Below, in pieces: positions 1-7,436 of a DNA stretch of 64,000 nt (position 1 is the stretch's first letter; the number at the start of each line of letters is the position of its first letter). This stretch comes from Bradyrhizobium algeriense (lineage in GTDB: Bacteria > Pseudomonadota > Alphaproteobacteria > Rhizobiales > Xanthobacteraceae), in contig NZ_PYCN01000014.1 in NCBI RefSeq assembly GCF_003062295.1, forward strand, positions 62,001-126,000, written 5' to 3'. Below the pieces are notes generated by a model. It was not told where the DNA came from, did not search any database, and saw nothing but the letters and a program-made list of their open reading frames with translations. The position numbers and the translations under genes were made by a program.

Positions 1-147
1 GACGACGCCGCAGGCCTCGACAAAATGGCCGACGAATGAAGAGCCGGAATCGCCGCCATAGAGCCTGCCGCCCGCGGTGGCGAACATCACGCCGGAACCT
101 TCGCCGCGCTCCGTCGTGAAACGGAATTTGTACAACCCCTTCAGCAC
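1..147 (-). CDS. GrlR-family regulatory protein, N-terminal part (cut by window edge)
   Basis: The minus strand encodes 49 residues starting at a GTG (145-147), with GGAG about 10 nt upstream. The N-terminus reads MLKGLYKFRFTTERGEGSG and is followed by a GGDSGSSFVGHF stretch. This G-Y-K-F..T..G.G.GV....G.L.GGDS pattern is that of the GrlR family, small beta-barrel proteins named after the type III secretion repressor of enteropathogenic E. coli. In soil bacteria such proteins are widespread and of unknown function. The C-terminal half lies outside the window, so full length cannot be judged. Confidence 0.7.
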   Translation of the reverse strand, partial: MLKGLYKFRFTTERGEGSGVMFATAGGRLYGGDSGSSFVGHFVEACGVV

Positions 148-338
148 GCCCTGCTCACTCCGAAAATCGGCAAAGGTCTATGCCCCGCGAACGATCGATC
201 GCGGGGTTCCCTCAATTGCCGTTGGCCTTGTCCCCGGCCCCAGATTAGCCGCTGAGATGCTGCCCGATCAAACGCTTTGCCGGAATTCGGCTAGAGTCCG
301 GACGTTGAGTCGCGGCCCACGCGCCGCCGGAGCAAATC

Positions 339-1025
339 TTGGAAACCGCGCTTTATCTTCCCGTCAAACGCTTCCTGGAAAAGCTCGGCTTCACCGTCAA
401 GGGCGAGGTCGGGGGCTGCGACCTGGTGGCGTTGAGCGGCGACGATCCGCCGGTCGTGGTGATCGGCGAACTGAAGCTTTCCTTTAACCTGGAACTGATC
501 CTGCAGGCGGTGGATCGCGCGGGCGCAGCCGACGAGGTCTGGCTGGCGGCCAAATTATCGGCCCGCGGCAAGGGCCGCGAGAGCGACGCGCGCTATCGCA
601 ATCTCTGCCGCCGCTTGGGCTTCGGCATGCTGGCGGTCACCAACACGGGCGATGTCGAGGTGATCGTCCAGCCTGCGACGGCAGCCCCTCGCCGCAACCC
701 AAAAAAGCGGTCACGGCTGGTCACCGAGCATCAGAAGCGCAAGGGCGATCCTGCCATGGGCGGATCGACGCGCGCACCGATCATGACGGCCTATCGCCAG
801 CAGGCGCTGGCCTGCGCCTCGGCGCTGTCAGGCGGGCCGCGGCGTGTGAAGGATTTGCGAACCGAAATTCCCGACGCCGGAAAAATCCTGTTGCATAACG
901 TCTATGGCTGGTTCGATCGCGCCGAGCGCGGCATCTATGTGTTGACCGATGCCGGACATGCCGCGCTGAAGCGCTGGCCGCAGCAGCCGCTGGACCTGAG
1001 CGCCGCCGGCAATTCCGCGCCGTGA
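339..1025 (+). CDS. DUF2161 family, PD-(D/E)XK-type nuclease-like protein
   Basis: A 228-residue protein starting at TTG, chosen because GGAG (329-332) sits 6 nt upstream and the family N-terminus (METALYLPVKRFLEKLGF) follows at once. Residues 1-110 form the nuclease-like fold, with GGCDLVAL and VVIGELKLSF providing the acidic and E-x-K residues expected of PD-(D/E)XK enzymes. Residues 140-225 resemble a winged-helix tail (RRVKDLRTEIPDAGKILLHN...RGIYVLTDAG). The family is annotated as a putative phosphodiesterase; no substrate is known. It is followed at 27 bp by an ABM monooxygenase gene, possibly cotranscribed. Confidence 0.8.
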   Translation: METALYLPVKRFLEKLGFTVKGEVGGCDLVALSGDDPPVVVIGELKLSFNLELILQAVDRAGAADEVWLAAKLSARGKGRESDARYRNLCRRLGFGMLAVTNTGDVEVIVQPATAAPRRNPKKRSRLVTEHQKRKGDPAMGGSTRAPIMTAYRQQALACASALSGGPRRVKDLRTEIPDAGKILLHNVYGWFDRAERGIYVLTDAGHAALKRWPQQPLDLSAAGNSAP

Positions 1026-1052
1026 GAGCTGCGACAAAAACGGGAGGACAAC

Positions 1053-1352
1053 ATGATCGTGGTGACCGGCAGCGTGACCGCGCGCGCGGACAGCTTTGAC
1101 GAGGTACGCAAATTGAGTCTCGAACACGTTCGTCGCTCGCGCACCGAGCCCGGCTGCATCTCCCACGCCGTCCATGTCGATTGTGAAAATACGCTGCGGC
1201 TGGTGTTTTTCGAGCAATGGGCCGATCGCGCCGCCCTGCTGGCGCATTTTGCCGTCCCTGCCTCGCGCGATTTCGTCCGGTCGCTGCAAGCCCTTGCGGA
1301 AAGCGCCACCACCATCGAACTGTATGACGCTACCAGGCTGGAGAAATTGTAG
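1053..1352 (+). CDS. Putative quinol monooxygenase (ABM domain)
   Basis: A 99-residue single-domain protein preceded by GGGAGGACAAC and ATG. It has the antibiotic biosynthesis monooxygenase (ABM) layout: an N-terminal strand MIVVTGSVTARAD, a helix rich in Arg/Glu, EPGCISHAVHVD, then LVFFEQWADRAALLAHF. Members such as YgiN act as cofactor-independent quinol monooxygenases or dimeric ferredoxin-like proteins; the substrate here is unknown. It lies just downstream of the DUF2161 gene in the same orientation, suggesting one transcript. Confidence 0.8.
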   Translation: MIVVTGSVTARADSFDEVRKLSLEHVRRSRTEPGCISHAVHVDCENTLRLVFFEQWADRAALLAHFAVPASRDFVRSLQALAESATTIELYDATRLEKL

Positions 1353-1439
1353 GTGCATGGCTGTATTGCCATGCGAAATTCGTATTGCAATGCAGCATAA
1401 GGGCACCTAGGTATCTCCGCAATGATATGCGAGGCCCCT

Positions 1440-1742
1440 ATGAGCGAAGACTGGAACACGAAATACGGCACACGGCGCGTGCGGCGGGATCCGCCGACGC
1501 TGGAGGAGGCAATCTTCGCCGCGGTAGGGATCACCGACGATCAGCAGCAGCAGGCGGAAATCGCCGCCGCGCTGATGGGCCTGCCCTACGAGGAAGTGCT
1601 GGCTGAAGTGAAGAAGACCGGCCGCGCCGTAGCGCGATCGGCCACCCGCATCATCGCGGGCGAGCAAGGCGCCCAGCGCGCCGTCGTGGTCGAGCGCCGT
1701 GTCATCAGGCGATTCGGCAACGACAAGCGCACCGGCACCTGA
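1440..1742 (+). CDS. Conserved hypothetical protein (about 100 aa)
   Basis: A 100-residue soluble protein (MSEDWNTKYGTRRVRRDPP...). I chose ATG 1440 over the in-frame ATG at 1422 because GCGAGG lies just upstream of 1440. Residues 14-65 are acidic and glutamine-rich (TLEEAIFAAVGITDDQQQQ); the tail is basic (VVVERRVIRRFGNDKR). No catalytic motif or membrane segment is visible and no family was recognised. A strong hairpin 26 bp after the stop probably ends transcription. Confidence 0.55.
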   Translation: MSEDWNTKYGTRRVRRDPPTLEEAIFAAVGITDDQQQQAEIAAALMGLPYEEVLAEVKKTGRAVARSATRIIAGEQGAQRAVVVERRVIRRFGNDKRTGT

Positions 1743-1767
1743 AGCCCATAGCGTTTTTGAAAAGACC

Positions 1768-1802
1768 AGAGCCCGGTTCTGTTTCAATCAGAACCGGGCT
1801 CT
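1768..1802. terminator. Perfect 14-bp stem-loop, bidirectional terminator or REP-like palindrome
   Basis: Arms AGAGCCCGGTTCTG (1768-1781) and its exact complement (1789-1802) enclose a 7-nt loop. It lies between convergent genes (1440-1742 + and 1862-2482 -). The preceding CATAGCGTTTT links it to the repeat family also seen near 44230, where a similar motif precedes a similar palindrome. No long T tract follows, so the terminator role is inferred. Confidence 0.6.
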
Positions 1803-1861
1803 AAGTTTTGGGCAATTCGCTGGATCCAACATCAGCGAATTGCCCTGATTGAACGCGCCGC

Positions 1862-2482
1862 TCAGGCAGCGCGACCCCAGCCATACATCCGCAGCAGCAT
1901 CCGCCAATAGGCGCGGTTGAAATTCGCGACCGTGCGCGCGGCGTTCAGCGTGCTGTCCGCCCAGGTGGTCGCAAGCTCTGTGTGATCCTGTTTCGTCAGG
2001 TCGATGGTACCGGTGGATTCGCCGTGCCGGAACACCAGCTGCGCGCCGAACTTGTTGGCGAGCGCCCGCATCGGCTCGTTCTGCGCACCAGTCGTGATCC
2101 GCAGGCTCTTGTAGCCCTTGGCGCGCGCCACCGTGATCAGCTTGCGGAACAGGATGCTGCCGACGCCCCGCCGACGCACCGACGCTTCAACGCTGAAGGC
2201 GATCTCGGGCAGCGAATCCGGTGACTGGTCCGGCGGATGCAGCTCCGCTGCGCCCCGAACCACGCCGTTTTCAAAGAAGGCGATGATGGTCGTGCCGTCA
2301 TTGGCGCATTTCTCGGCGTAGCGCTCGATGAAGCTGTCGTCCATGAAGCCATGGAAACGGTCGCGGCGGCTGGTGCGGTCGAGCCGCAGCAGGTGATCGC
2401 GCAACAGCGGCAATTCTTCCTGCTGGCTCAGCGTGCGCACGCTGCTATTGGCGAGCGCGGCCGCGATATGGGTGAGGTACAT
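1862..2482 (-). CDS. GNAT family N-acetyltransferase
   Basis: A 206-residue protein whose ATG is preceded by GAGGAG. The central part carries the GNAT acetyl-CoA signature: a beta strand EIAFSVEASV followed by RRRGVGSIL (residues 103-111, the Q/R-x-x-G-x-G/A pyrophosphate loop), then a helix and KSLRITT. A later NEPMRALANKFGAQLV segment is typical of motif B. The acceptor substrate is not predictable. The C-terminus is Arg/Trp-rich and extends past the domain. It is transcribed alone, convergent with the preceding hypothetical gene. Confidence 0.8.
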   Translation of the reverse strand: MYLTHIAAALANSSVRTLSQQEELPLLRDHLLRLDRTSRRDRFHGFMDDSFIERYAEKCANDGTTIIAFFENGVVRGAAELHPPDQSPDSLPEIAFSVEASVRRRGVGSILFRKLITVARAKGYKSLRITTGAQNEPMRALANKFGAQLVFRHGESTGTIDLTKQDHTELATTWADSTLNAARTVANFNRAYWRMLLRMYGWGRAA

Positions 2483-2740
2483 ATCCTAAACTCCTCTGAG
2501 AGAAGCCCTCGAGGAGGCGTCGAATCCCTAGACCATCTATATTGTGCATCGCAGCATGAAATTCAAGCCCGGATTGTCCGTATACTGCCTTAAATAATGG
2601 CAATCATTCCAGCGGCTTAGCGACATCACTATTAACCAATTGTGAAGGCTGGGCACCCGGCGCAGACTGGGCACGGGGATTGCTTATTTCTGAACGCTGC
2701 AGGCTTTAAACAACACCCGGATGGTTCGTGGAGGTCCGTC

Positions 2741-3694
2741 GTGGCTGTCATGCTCGACACGAGTTCGTGCCTTCCGGAGCGCCGGCTCGCGGTGTGGCAG
2801 GACATCGTCTGCGACACCTTCGTCGGCCTCGACTGCAAATCGGACATGCGCGGCGCGTTCTGGGGCGCGGTGTCGCAATGCAGAATCGGACCGGTGGCGC
2901 TTACGCAGGTCGATTCCACCGCCCAGCGGGTATTCCGTACGCCGTCGCGAATAGCCCGCGCCAGCGAAGATTACGTGCTGATGGCGCTCGGCAACAACGG
3001 CGTGAACGGCGTCTTCCAGGACGGCCGCGAAGCTGTTGTCTCCGCCGGACAATTCGTCCTTTATGACACCACCCGTCCCTACGAGCTGCGCTTCGACGAC
3101 AGTTTTTCGCAGACCATCTTCCAGATGCCGCGCAAGCTGCTGCAACAGCGCGTCGGCTCGTTCGATGGTTTGACCGCGACCACGTTCGCCGGCGATCGTC
3201 CGCTCGAACGGCTGACCTATGATTTCGCGCGCAATGTGAGCCGGACGATCGAGCAGGTCGATGCCGCGGCCGCAAGCCGCCTGCTCGACCAGACGCTCGA
3301 CCTGCTCGCGATGACGCTTGCCGACAGGCTGCACGCGCGCCTGCCGGACCAGTCGGTCCACCGGTCAGCGCTGCTCTATCGCCTCAAGAATCATATCCTG
3401 ACGCATCTCGCCGATCCCGAACTATCGCTGCCGCGCGCCGCGGCGGCGACAGGAATCTCGCGGCGTTACGCCAGCGATCTGATGGCCGCCGAACAGACCT
3501 CGTTCCGCGGCTACGTGCAGACGCAGCGGCTGGAGCGCTGCAAGCGCGACCTCGCCGATCCTGCGTATCAGGCCCGGCACATCGGCGAGATCGCCTTCGC
3601 ATGGGGCTTTAACGACCTCGCCCATTTCAGCCGCATCTTCAAGCAGCGGTTCGGCGTCTCGCCGCGCGAATGGCGCGAGCTGCCGCGCCATTGA
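2741..3694 (+). CDS. AraC-family transcriptional regulator, likely controls the nitrilase/aldoxime dehydratase genes
   Basis: A 317-residue protein. I chose GTG 2741 because GGAGG (2730-2734) lies 6 nt upstream; the open frame continues 99 bp further 5'. Residues 1-200 form an AraC-binding-like domain of the kind in large AraC activators of aldoxime, nitrile or aromatic catabolism (LPERRLAVWQDIVCDTF, FVLYDTTRPYELRF). The C-terminal 95 residues carry two helix-turn-helix motifs, ending in HIGEIAFAWGFNDLAHFSR and FKQRFGVSPREW. It lies 159 bp upstream of the nitrilase gene on the same strand, so local activation in response to an aldoxime or nitrile is inferred. Confidence 0.85.
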   Translation: MAVMLDTSSCLPERRLAVWQDIVCDTFVGLDCKSDMRGAFWGAVSQCRIGPVALTQVDSTAQRVFRTPSRIARASEDYVLMALGNNGVNGVFQDGREAVVSAGQFVLYDTTRPYELRFDDSFSQTIFQMPRKLLQQRVGSFDGLTATTFAGDRPLERLTYDFARNVSRTIEQVDAAAASRLLDQTLDLLAMTLADRLHARLPDQSVHRSALLYRLKNHILTHLADPELSLPRAAAATGISRRYASDLMAAEQTSFRGYVQTQRLERCKRDLADPAYQARHIGEIAFAWGFNDLAHFSRIFKQRFGVSPREWRELPRH

Positions 3695-3805
3695 CCGCCC
3701 CGCATCCTCCTTCCTGCCACGCCACAGCCATCCGGCGTCCATCTGCCGGTTAAGACAAGTTTTCGTGCCGCTGCGGACAAGCGGCGTGCGTCGCCATGGC
3801 TGTAG

Positions 3806-3836
3806 GTTGGCGACCGAGCGATTGTCGGTCGCCAAC
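3806..3836 (+). promoter_or_regulatory. 12-bp inverted repeat in the nitrilase leader
   Basis: Arms GTTGGCGACCGA (3806-3817) and TCGGTCGCCAAC (3825-3836) are perfect complements with a 7-nt spacer. The element ends a few bases before the AAAGGA ribosome site and ATG of the nitrilase gene. It could be a regulator operator, or an RNA hairpin affecting translation or mRNA stability. Confidence 0.55.
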
Positions 3837-3853
3837 GCGAAAGGAACGATGCG

Positions 3854-4867
3854 ATGGGTCTGGTTCATCAGAAATACAAGGTGGCGGTGGTTCAGGCGGC
3901 GCCGGTTTTTCTCGATCTCGATGCTACCGTCGACAAGACCATCGCGCTGATCGAGGAAGCTTCCGCGCAAGGCGCCAAGCTGATCGCGTTTCCCGAGACC
4001 TTCATTCCCGGATATCCGTGGCAGATCTGGCTCGGCGCGCCCGCCTGGGCGATAGGCCGCGGCTTCGTGCAGCGCTACTTCGACAATTCGCTCGCCTTCG
4101 ACAGCCCGCAGGCGGAAAAGATCCGCAACGCCGTGAAGCGCGCCAAGCTGACCGCGGTGCTCGGACTATCCGAGCGCGACGGCGGCAGTCTCTATATCGC
4201 GCAATGGCTGATCGGCCCCGACGGCGAGACCATCGCCAAGCGCCGAAAGCTGCGTCCGACCCATGCCGAACGCACCGTGTTCGGCGAAGGCGACGGCAGC
4301 GATCTTGCGGTCCACGATCGCGCCGACGTCGGACGACTCGGCGCGCTGTGCTGCTGGGAGCATCTGCAGCCATTGTCAAAATACGCGATGTACGCCCAGA
4401 ACGAACAGGTGCATGTCGGCGCCTGGCCAAGCTTTTCGCTGTACGACCCATTCGCGCATGCGCTCGGCCATGAGGTCAACAACGCCGCCAGCAAGGTCTA
4501 TGCGGTCGAAGGGTCGTGCTTCTTCCTCGGTCCCTGCGCGGTCGTTTCGCAGGCAATGATCGACGAGCTCTGCGACTCCCCCGAAAAGCACGCCTTCCTG
4601 CATACTGGCGGCGGCCACGCGGTGATCTACGGGCCGGACGGAAGTTCGCTGGCCGAGAAACTGCCGCCCGACCAGGAAGGCATTTTGTACGCCGATATCG
4701 ATCTCGGCATGATCGGGGTAGCGAAGAACGCCGCCGATCCGGCCGGGCATTATTCGCGGCCCGACGTCACGCGGCTGTTGCTCAACACCACGCGCGCCAA
4801 CCGTGTTGAGCATTTCTCGCTTCCCGTCGATGCCGAGGTCATGAGCGAAATCAGGCTGCAGGCCTGA
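3854..4867 (+). CDS. Nitrilase (aliphatic/aryl nitrilase family)
   Basis: A 337-residue protein of normal nitrilase length. It hydrolyses organic nitriles to carboxylic acid and ammonia by a Cys-Glu-Lys mechanism. The triad is visible: Glu48 in FPETFIPGYP, Lys132 in KRRKLRPTHAER, and Cys167 in GALCCWEHLQP. There is no signal peptide, so it is cytoplasmic. The start is supported by AAAGGA (3840-3845). The next gene, 30 bp downstream, encodes an aldoxime dehydratase that makes nitriles, so the two form an aldoxime-to-acid pathway. Exact substrate (aryl, arylaceto or alkyl) cannot be read from sequence alone. Confidence 0.92.
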   Translation: MGLVHQKYKVAVVQAAPVFLDLDATVDKTIALIEEASAQGAKLIAFPETFIPGYPWQIWLGAPAWAIGRGFVQRYFDNSLAFDSPQAEKIRNAVKRAKLTAVLGLSERDGGSLYIAQWLIGPDGETIAKRRKLRPTHAERTVFGEGDGSDLAVHDRADVGRLGALCCWEHLQPLSKYAMYAQNEQVHVGAWPSFSLYDPFAHALGHEVNNAASKVYAVEGSCFFLGPCAVVSQAMIDELCDSPEKHAFLHTGGGHAVIYGPDGSSLAEKLPPDQEGILYADIDLGMIGVAKNAADPAGHYSRPDVTRLLLNTTRANRVEHFSLPVDAEVMSEIRLQA

Positions 4868-4897
4868 AGCGTTTCTATTCTGACAAGGAGCAGGCCG

Positions 4898-5947
4898 ATG
4901 GAATCCGCGATTCCCGAACATCTGCAAACCGCACGTACGCGTCACCGCCGGGTCGGCGACGATTATGCGCCGCCCTACCCGTCCTTCGTGGCGCGGCACA
5001 GACCAAACGTGACGCGGGTGGTGATGGCCTATTTCGGCCTCCAATCCCGCGGCGCTCCGCCGGCCGCCGCCGAGCAGGCGTTGGCGCGGCTCACGTCGGA
5101 TTTCGCAACGGCCGATGGCCCATCGCATTGGGACCGCGCGAGCTATGTCGACGAGGCCGGCTTCACCAACGTCGTCACAGTGGCGTATTGGGACGACCGG
5201 CAAACATTCGATCGCTGGTTTCCGGCCGCGCGCGAGCGCTGGACCGGCGAGCAGCGGACCAACAACGGGTTCGGTACCTTCATCGAAGCGCTTTATCCCT
5301 CCGTGGAGGGCTATGAAACGCTGTTCTCTTCCCTCGGAAGGCCCGAAGGCGTCGCCGTTCTCGCCGACGGCATGAGCGGCGAAGTTTTGGAGCACGCCTA
5401 TTGGGGCGGCATGCGCGACCGCATCCCGTTGTCGCAAACCAGCGAGATGGCGCCGTCAGGCGCGCCCCGCGCGATCCGCGACGGGGCACGCATCCGGATC
5501 GTGCCGCATGACAACCTCTGCCTGATCCGATCGGGCCAGGATTGGGGCAACACCGAAGCCGCCGAACGCAAGATGTATCTCGGCGATGTCGAGCCGGTGC
5601 TGCGGGAAGGCATGGATTTCTTGCGCGACCAGGGACGTTCGATCGGCTGCTACGCCAACCGTTACATGACCGTCGTCGGAGCGGACGGCGCCGTGACCGA
5701 AAAATCCTACGGCATGAGCTGGTGGAAAAGCCTGTCGGCGCTGGAACGCTGGGCTGAATCGCATCCGACCCATGTCAGGATTTTCGGCGCCGCCATGAAA
5801 TATCTGTCGACGCTGGGGCCTGCCGCAAAACTGCGGCTCTACCACGAAGTCACCGTCGCCCGCGCCGACGAACAGCTTTTCGAATATGTGGATTGTCATC
5901 CGCAAACCGGAATGCTGAACGCCGTGCAGACGGTGGAGGCGGCCTGA
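4898..5947 (+). CDS. oxd: Aldoxime dehydratase (phenylacetaldoxime dehydratase family, haem enzyme)
   Basis: A 349-residue protein of the usual Oxd length (about 350). Oxd enzymes bind a b-type haem and dehydrate aldoximes to nitriles in the cytoplasm. Recognisable family stretches are RPNVTRVVMAYFGLQ, FGTFIEALYPSVEGYETLFS, GQDWGNTEAAERKMY, RSIGCYANRYM, and the C-terminal SHPTHVRIFG and KLRLYHEV. His residues in the last two (about 289-292 and 316) probably include the proximal haem ligand and distal catalytic base known from the family. AAGGAG lies upstream of ATG 4898. It follows the nitrilase gene by 30 bp in an apparent operon. Confidence 0.92.
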   Translation: MESAIPEHLQTARTRHRRVGDDYAPPYPSFVARHRPNVTRVVMAYFGLQSRGAPPAAAEQALARLTSDFATADGPSHWDRASYVDEAGFTNVVTVAYWDDRQTFDRWFPAARERWTGEQRTNNGFGTFIEALYPSVEGYETLFSSLGRPEGVAVLADGMSGEVLEHAYWGGMRDRIPLSQTSEMAPSGAPRAIRDGARIRIVPHDNLCLIRSGQDWGNTEAAERKMYLGDVEPVLREGMDFLRDQGRSIGCYANRYMTVVGADGAVTEKSYGMSWWKSLSALERWAESHPTHVRIFGAAMKYLSTLGPAAKLRLYHEVTVARADEQLFEYVDCHPQTGMLNAVQTVEAA

Positions 5948-5949
5948 AG

Positions 5950-6348
5950 CTACAGCACCATCTGGGTCTGGGTCACGATCGCCACGAGTTTGCCGTCCTC
6001 GGTTTCCAGGCGGGTCTGCCAGACTTGGGTGCGGCGTCCCCTATGCACCGGGGTTGCAGTGGCGATCACCGTCTGCCCCTCCTTGGCGCCGCCGATAAAG
6101 TTGGTCTTGCTCTCGATCGTCGTGGTGCCCTTGGCGTCCTCAGGCAGGTTGATGACGGTCGCCGCAGCGCCAACCGAATCCGCGAACGCCATCACCGCGC
6201 CGCCGTGAATCGTGTTGCGCAGCGTGCAGAGGTCCGGCCGCACCAGCATACGCGCGACCACGCGATCCTTTTCGACTTCAGTGAATTTCACGCCCTTCAG
6301 CTCCGCGAACGGCATCTTCATCGCATTGACTTTGTCGAGCAGCGACAT
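5950..6348 (-). CDS. PaaI-family hotdog-fold thioesterase
   Basis: A 132-residue hotdog-fold protein. I chose ATG 6346-6348 (MSLLDKVNAMKMPFAEL), with GGGAGG 11 nt upstream, over an in-frame GTG 33 bp further 5'. The family signature RNTIHGGAVMAFADSVG covers the central helix and its entry; IESKTNFIGGAKEG and RRTQVWQTRLET follow as strands. Such proteins hydrolyse acyl- or aryl-CoA thioesters; the substrate is unknown. Its stop lies 2 bp from the stop of the convergent aldoxime dehydratase gene. Confidence 0.8.
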   Translation of the reverse strand: MSLLDKVNAMKMPFAELKGVKFTEVEKDRVVARMLVRPDLCTLRNTIHGGAVMAFADSVGAAATVINLPEDAKGTTTIESKTNFIGGAKEGQTVIATATPVHRGRRTQVWQTRLETEDGKLVAIVTQTQMVL

Positions 6349-6513
6349 GTTCCGGCGGTCCTCCCGTTTCTTGCAATGCACTTCTGATACGCGGGATCGC
6401 GTGGCCGATCCATCGATCCCGATCGAAGCATGGACGGCGCACGTAAGCCAGACAATGACTTCCGAGGTAATGGCTGCCGTGACAATGCCCTGTTAATTCG
6501 GCATATCGTCCGT

Positions 6514-7293
6514 ATGCGCCAGTTCCCACCCCGCCGGATCGTTTGCCTCACCGAAGAGACCGTCGAGACGCTGTACCTGCTCGGTGAGCAGGACCGCATC
6601 GTCGGCGTCTCCGGCTATGCGGTGCGGCCGCCGGGAGTGCGCCGCGAAAAGCCGCGGGTTTCCGCCTTCATCTCCGCGGACATTCCGAAGATTCTGGCGC
6701 TGGAGCCGGATCTCGTGCTGGCGTTTTCCGACCTGCAAGCGAATATCGTTGCCGACCTGGTGCGCGCGGGCGTCGCCATCCACGTCTTCAACCAGCGCGA
6801 CATCCCGGGCATTTTCGCGATGATCCGCACGCTTGGCGCCATTGTCGGGGCAGCGGAACGTGCCGATCAACTTGCTAGTGATCTTGAACAGCGTCTTGCG
6901 CGGATCGCCGCGACGCCCCGGCTATCGCCCAAGCCAAAAGTCTATTTCGAGGAGTGGGACGATCCGCTGATCTCCGGCATCGGCTGGGTATCTGAACTGA
7001 TCGAGATTGCCGGCGGCGAGGACGCGCTACCAAAACTGCGGTTTCAGCAGGCGGCCAAGGATCGGATCATTGCGCCTGATGTGGTGCGCGAGGCCGCCCC
7101 CGATGTGATCCTGGCGTCATGGTGCGGCAAGAAGGTCGTGCCGGATCGCATCCGGCAGCGTCCGGGCTGGGGAGATATCCCGGCGGTGAAGAACAACCGC
7201 ATCGTCGAGATCAAGTCGACGATCATCCTGCAGCCGGGGCCAGCGGCGCTGACCGATGGGCTTGATGCGATCGTGAAGGCGTTGTGGGGATAA
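6514..7293 (+). CDS. BtuF-like cobalamin-binding / ABC substrate-binding protein without a signal peptide
   Basis: About 259 residues from ATG 6514; an in-frame ATG at 6430 would add 28 residues without domain homology. The helical-backbone metal receptor fold is clear: PPRRIVCLTEETVETLYLLG, RIVGVSGY, KPRVSAF, EPDLVLAFSDLQANI, and a C-terminal PAVKNNRIVEIKS. Family members bind vitamin B12 or iron chelates in the periplasm for ABC import, but no secretion signal or lipobox is visible and no permease gene is adjacent. A stand-alone or cytoplasmic ligand-binding role is inferred. No B12 riboswitch box was seen upstream. Confidence 0.75.
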   Translation: MRQFPPRRIVCLTEETVETLYLLGEQDRIVGVSGYAVRPPGVRREKPRVSAFISADIPKILALEPDLVLAFSDLQANIVADLVRAGVAIHVFNQRDIPGIFAMIRTLGAIVGAAERADQLASDLEQRLARIAATPRLSPKPKVYFEEWDDPLISGIGWVSELIEIAGGEDALPKLRFQQAAKDRIIAPDVVREAAPDVILASWCGKKVVPDRIRQRPGWGDIPAVKNNRIVEIKSTIILQPGPAALTDGLDAIVKALWG

Positions 7294-7305
7294 CCGACCA
7301 TCTAA

Positions 7306-7427
7306 CCGTCGTCCCTGCGAACGCAGGGACCCATACGCCGCGGCCCATTAATGACGCGGCGTAGCAGTTACCTCCCGTTCCAATAAGCGCCGGTGGTTAT
7401 GGGTCCCTGCGTTCGCAGGGACGACGG
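7306..7427. repeat. 122-bp element with perfect 30-bp inverted repeats
   Basis: The left arm (7306-7335) and right arm (7398-7427) are exact reverse complements over 30 bp. Each contains an inner palindrome, CCCTGCGAACGCAGGG. The 62-bp centre is non-coding. It sits between convergent genes. The structure is that of a REP- or MITE-like interspersed palindrome common in Bradyrhizobium-type genomes. It encodes no protein and could fold into a terminator on either strand. Confidence 0.85.
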
Positions 7428-7436
7428 GAGAGTGAC

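Noticed and set aside
183..206. 8-bp hairpin CCCCGCGA...TCGCGGGG in the gap 148-338
   Set aside because: Lies upstream of both flanking genes, so not a terminator; too short to claim as an operator.
77..487. Long plus-strand open frame overlapping the GrlR and DUF2161 genes
   Set aside because: Arg/Pro/Ala-rich composition with no domain; the antisense GrlR frame and the DUF2161 frame are both well supported.
6380..6513. Possible cobalamin riboswitch ahead of the BtuF-like gene
   Set aside because: No B12-box (GCCACTG-type) or helix set found in the 130-bp leader.
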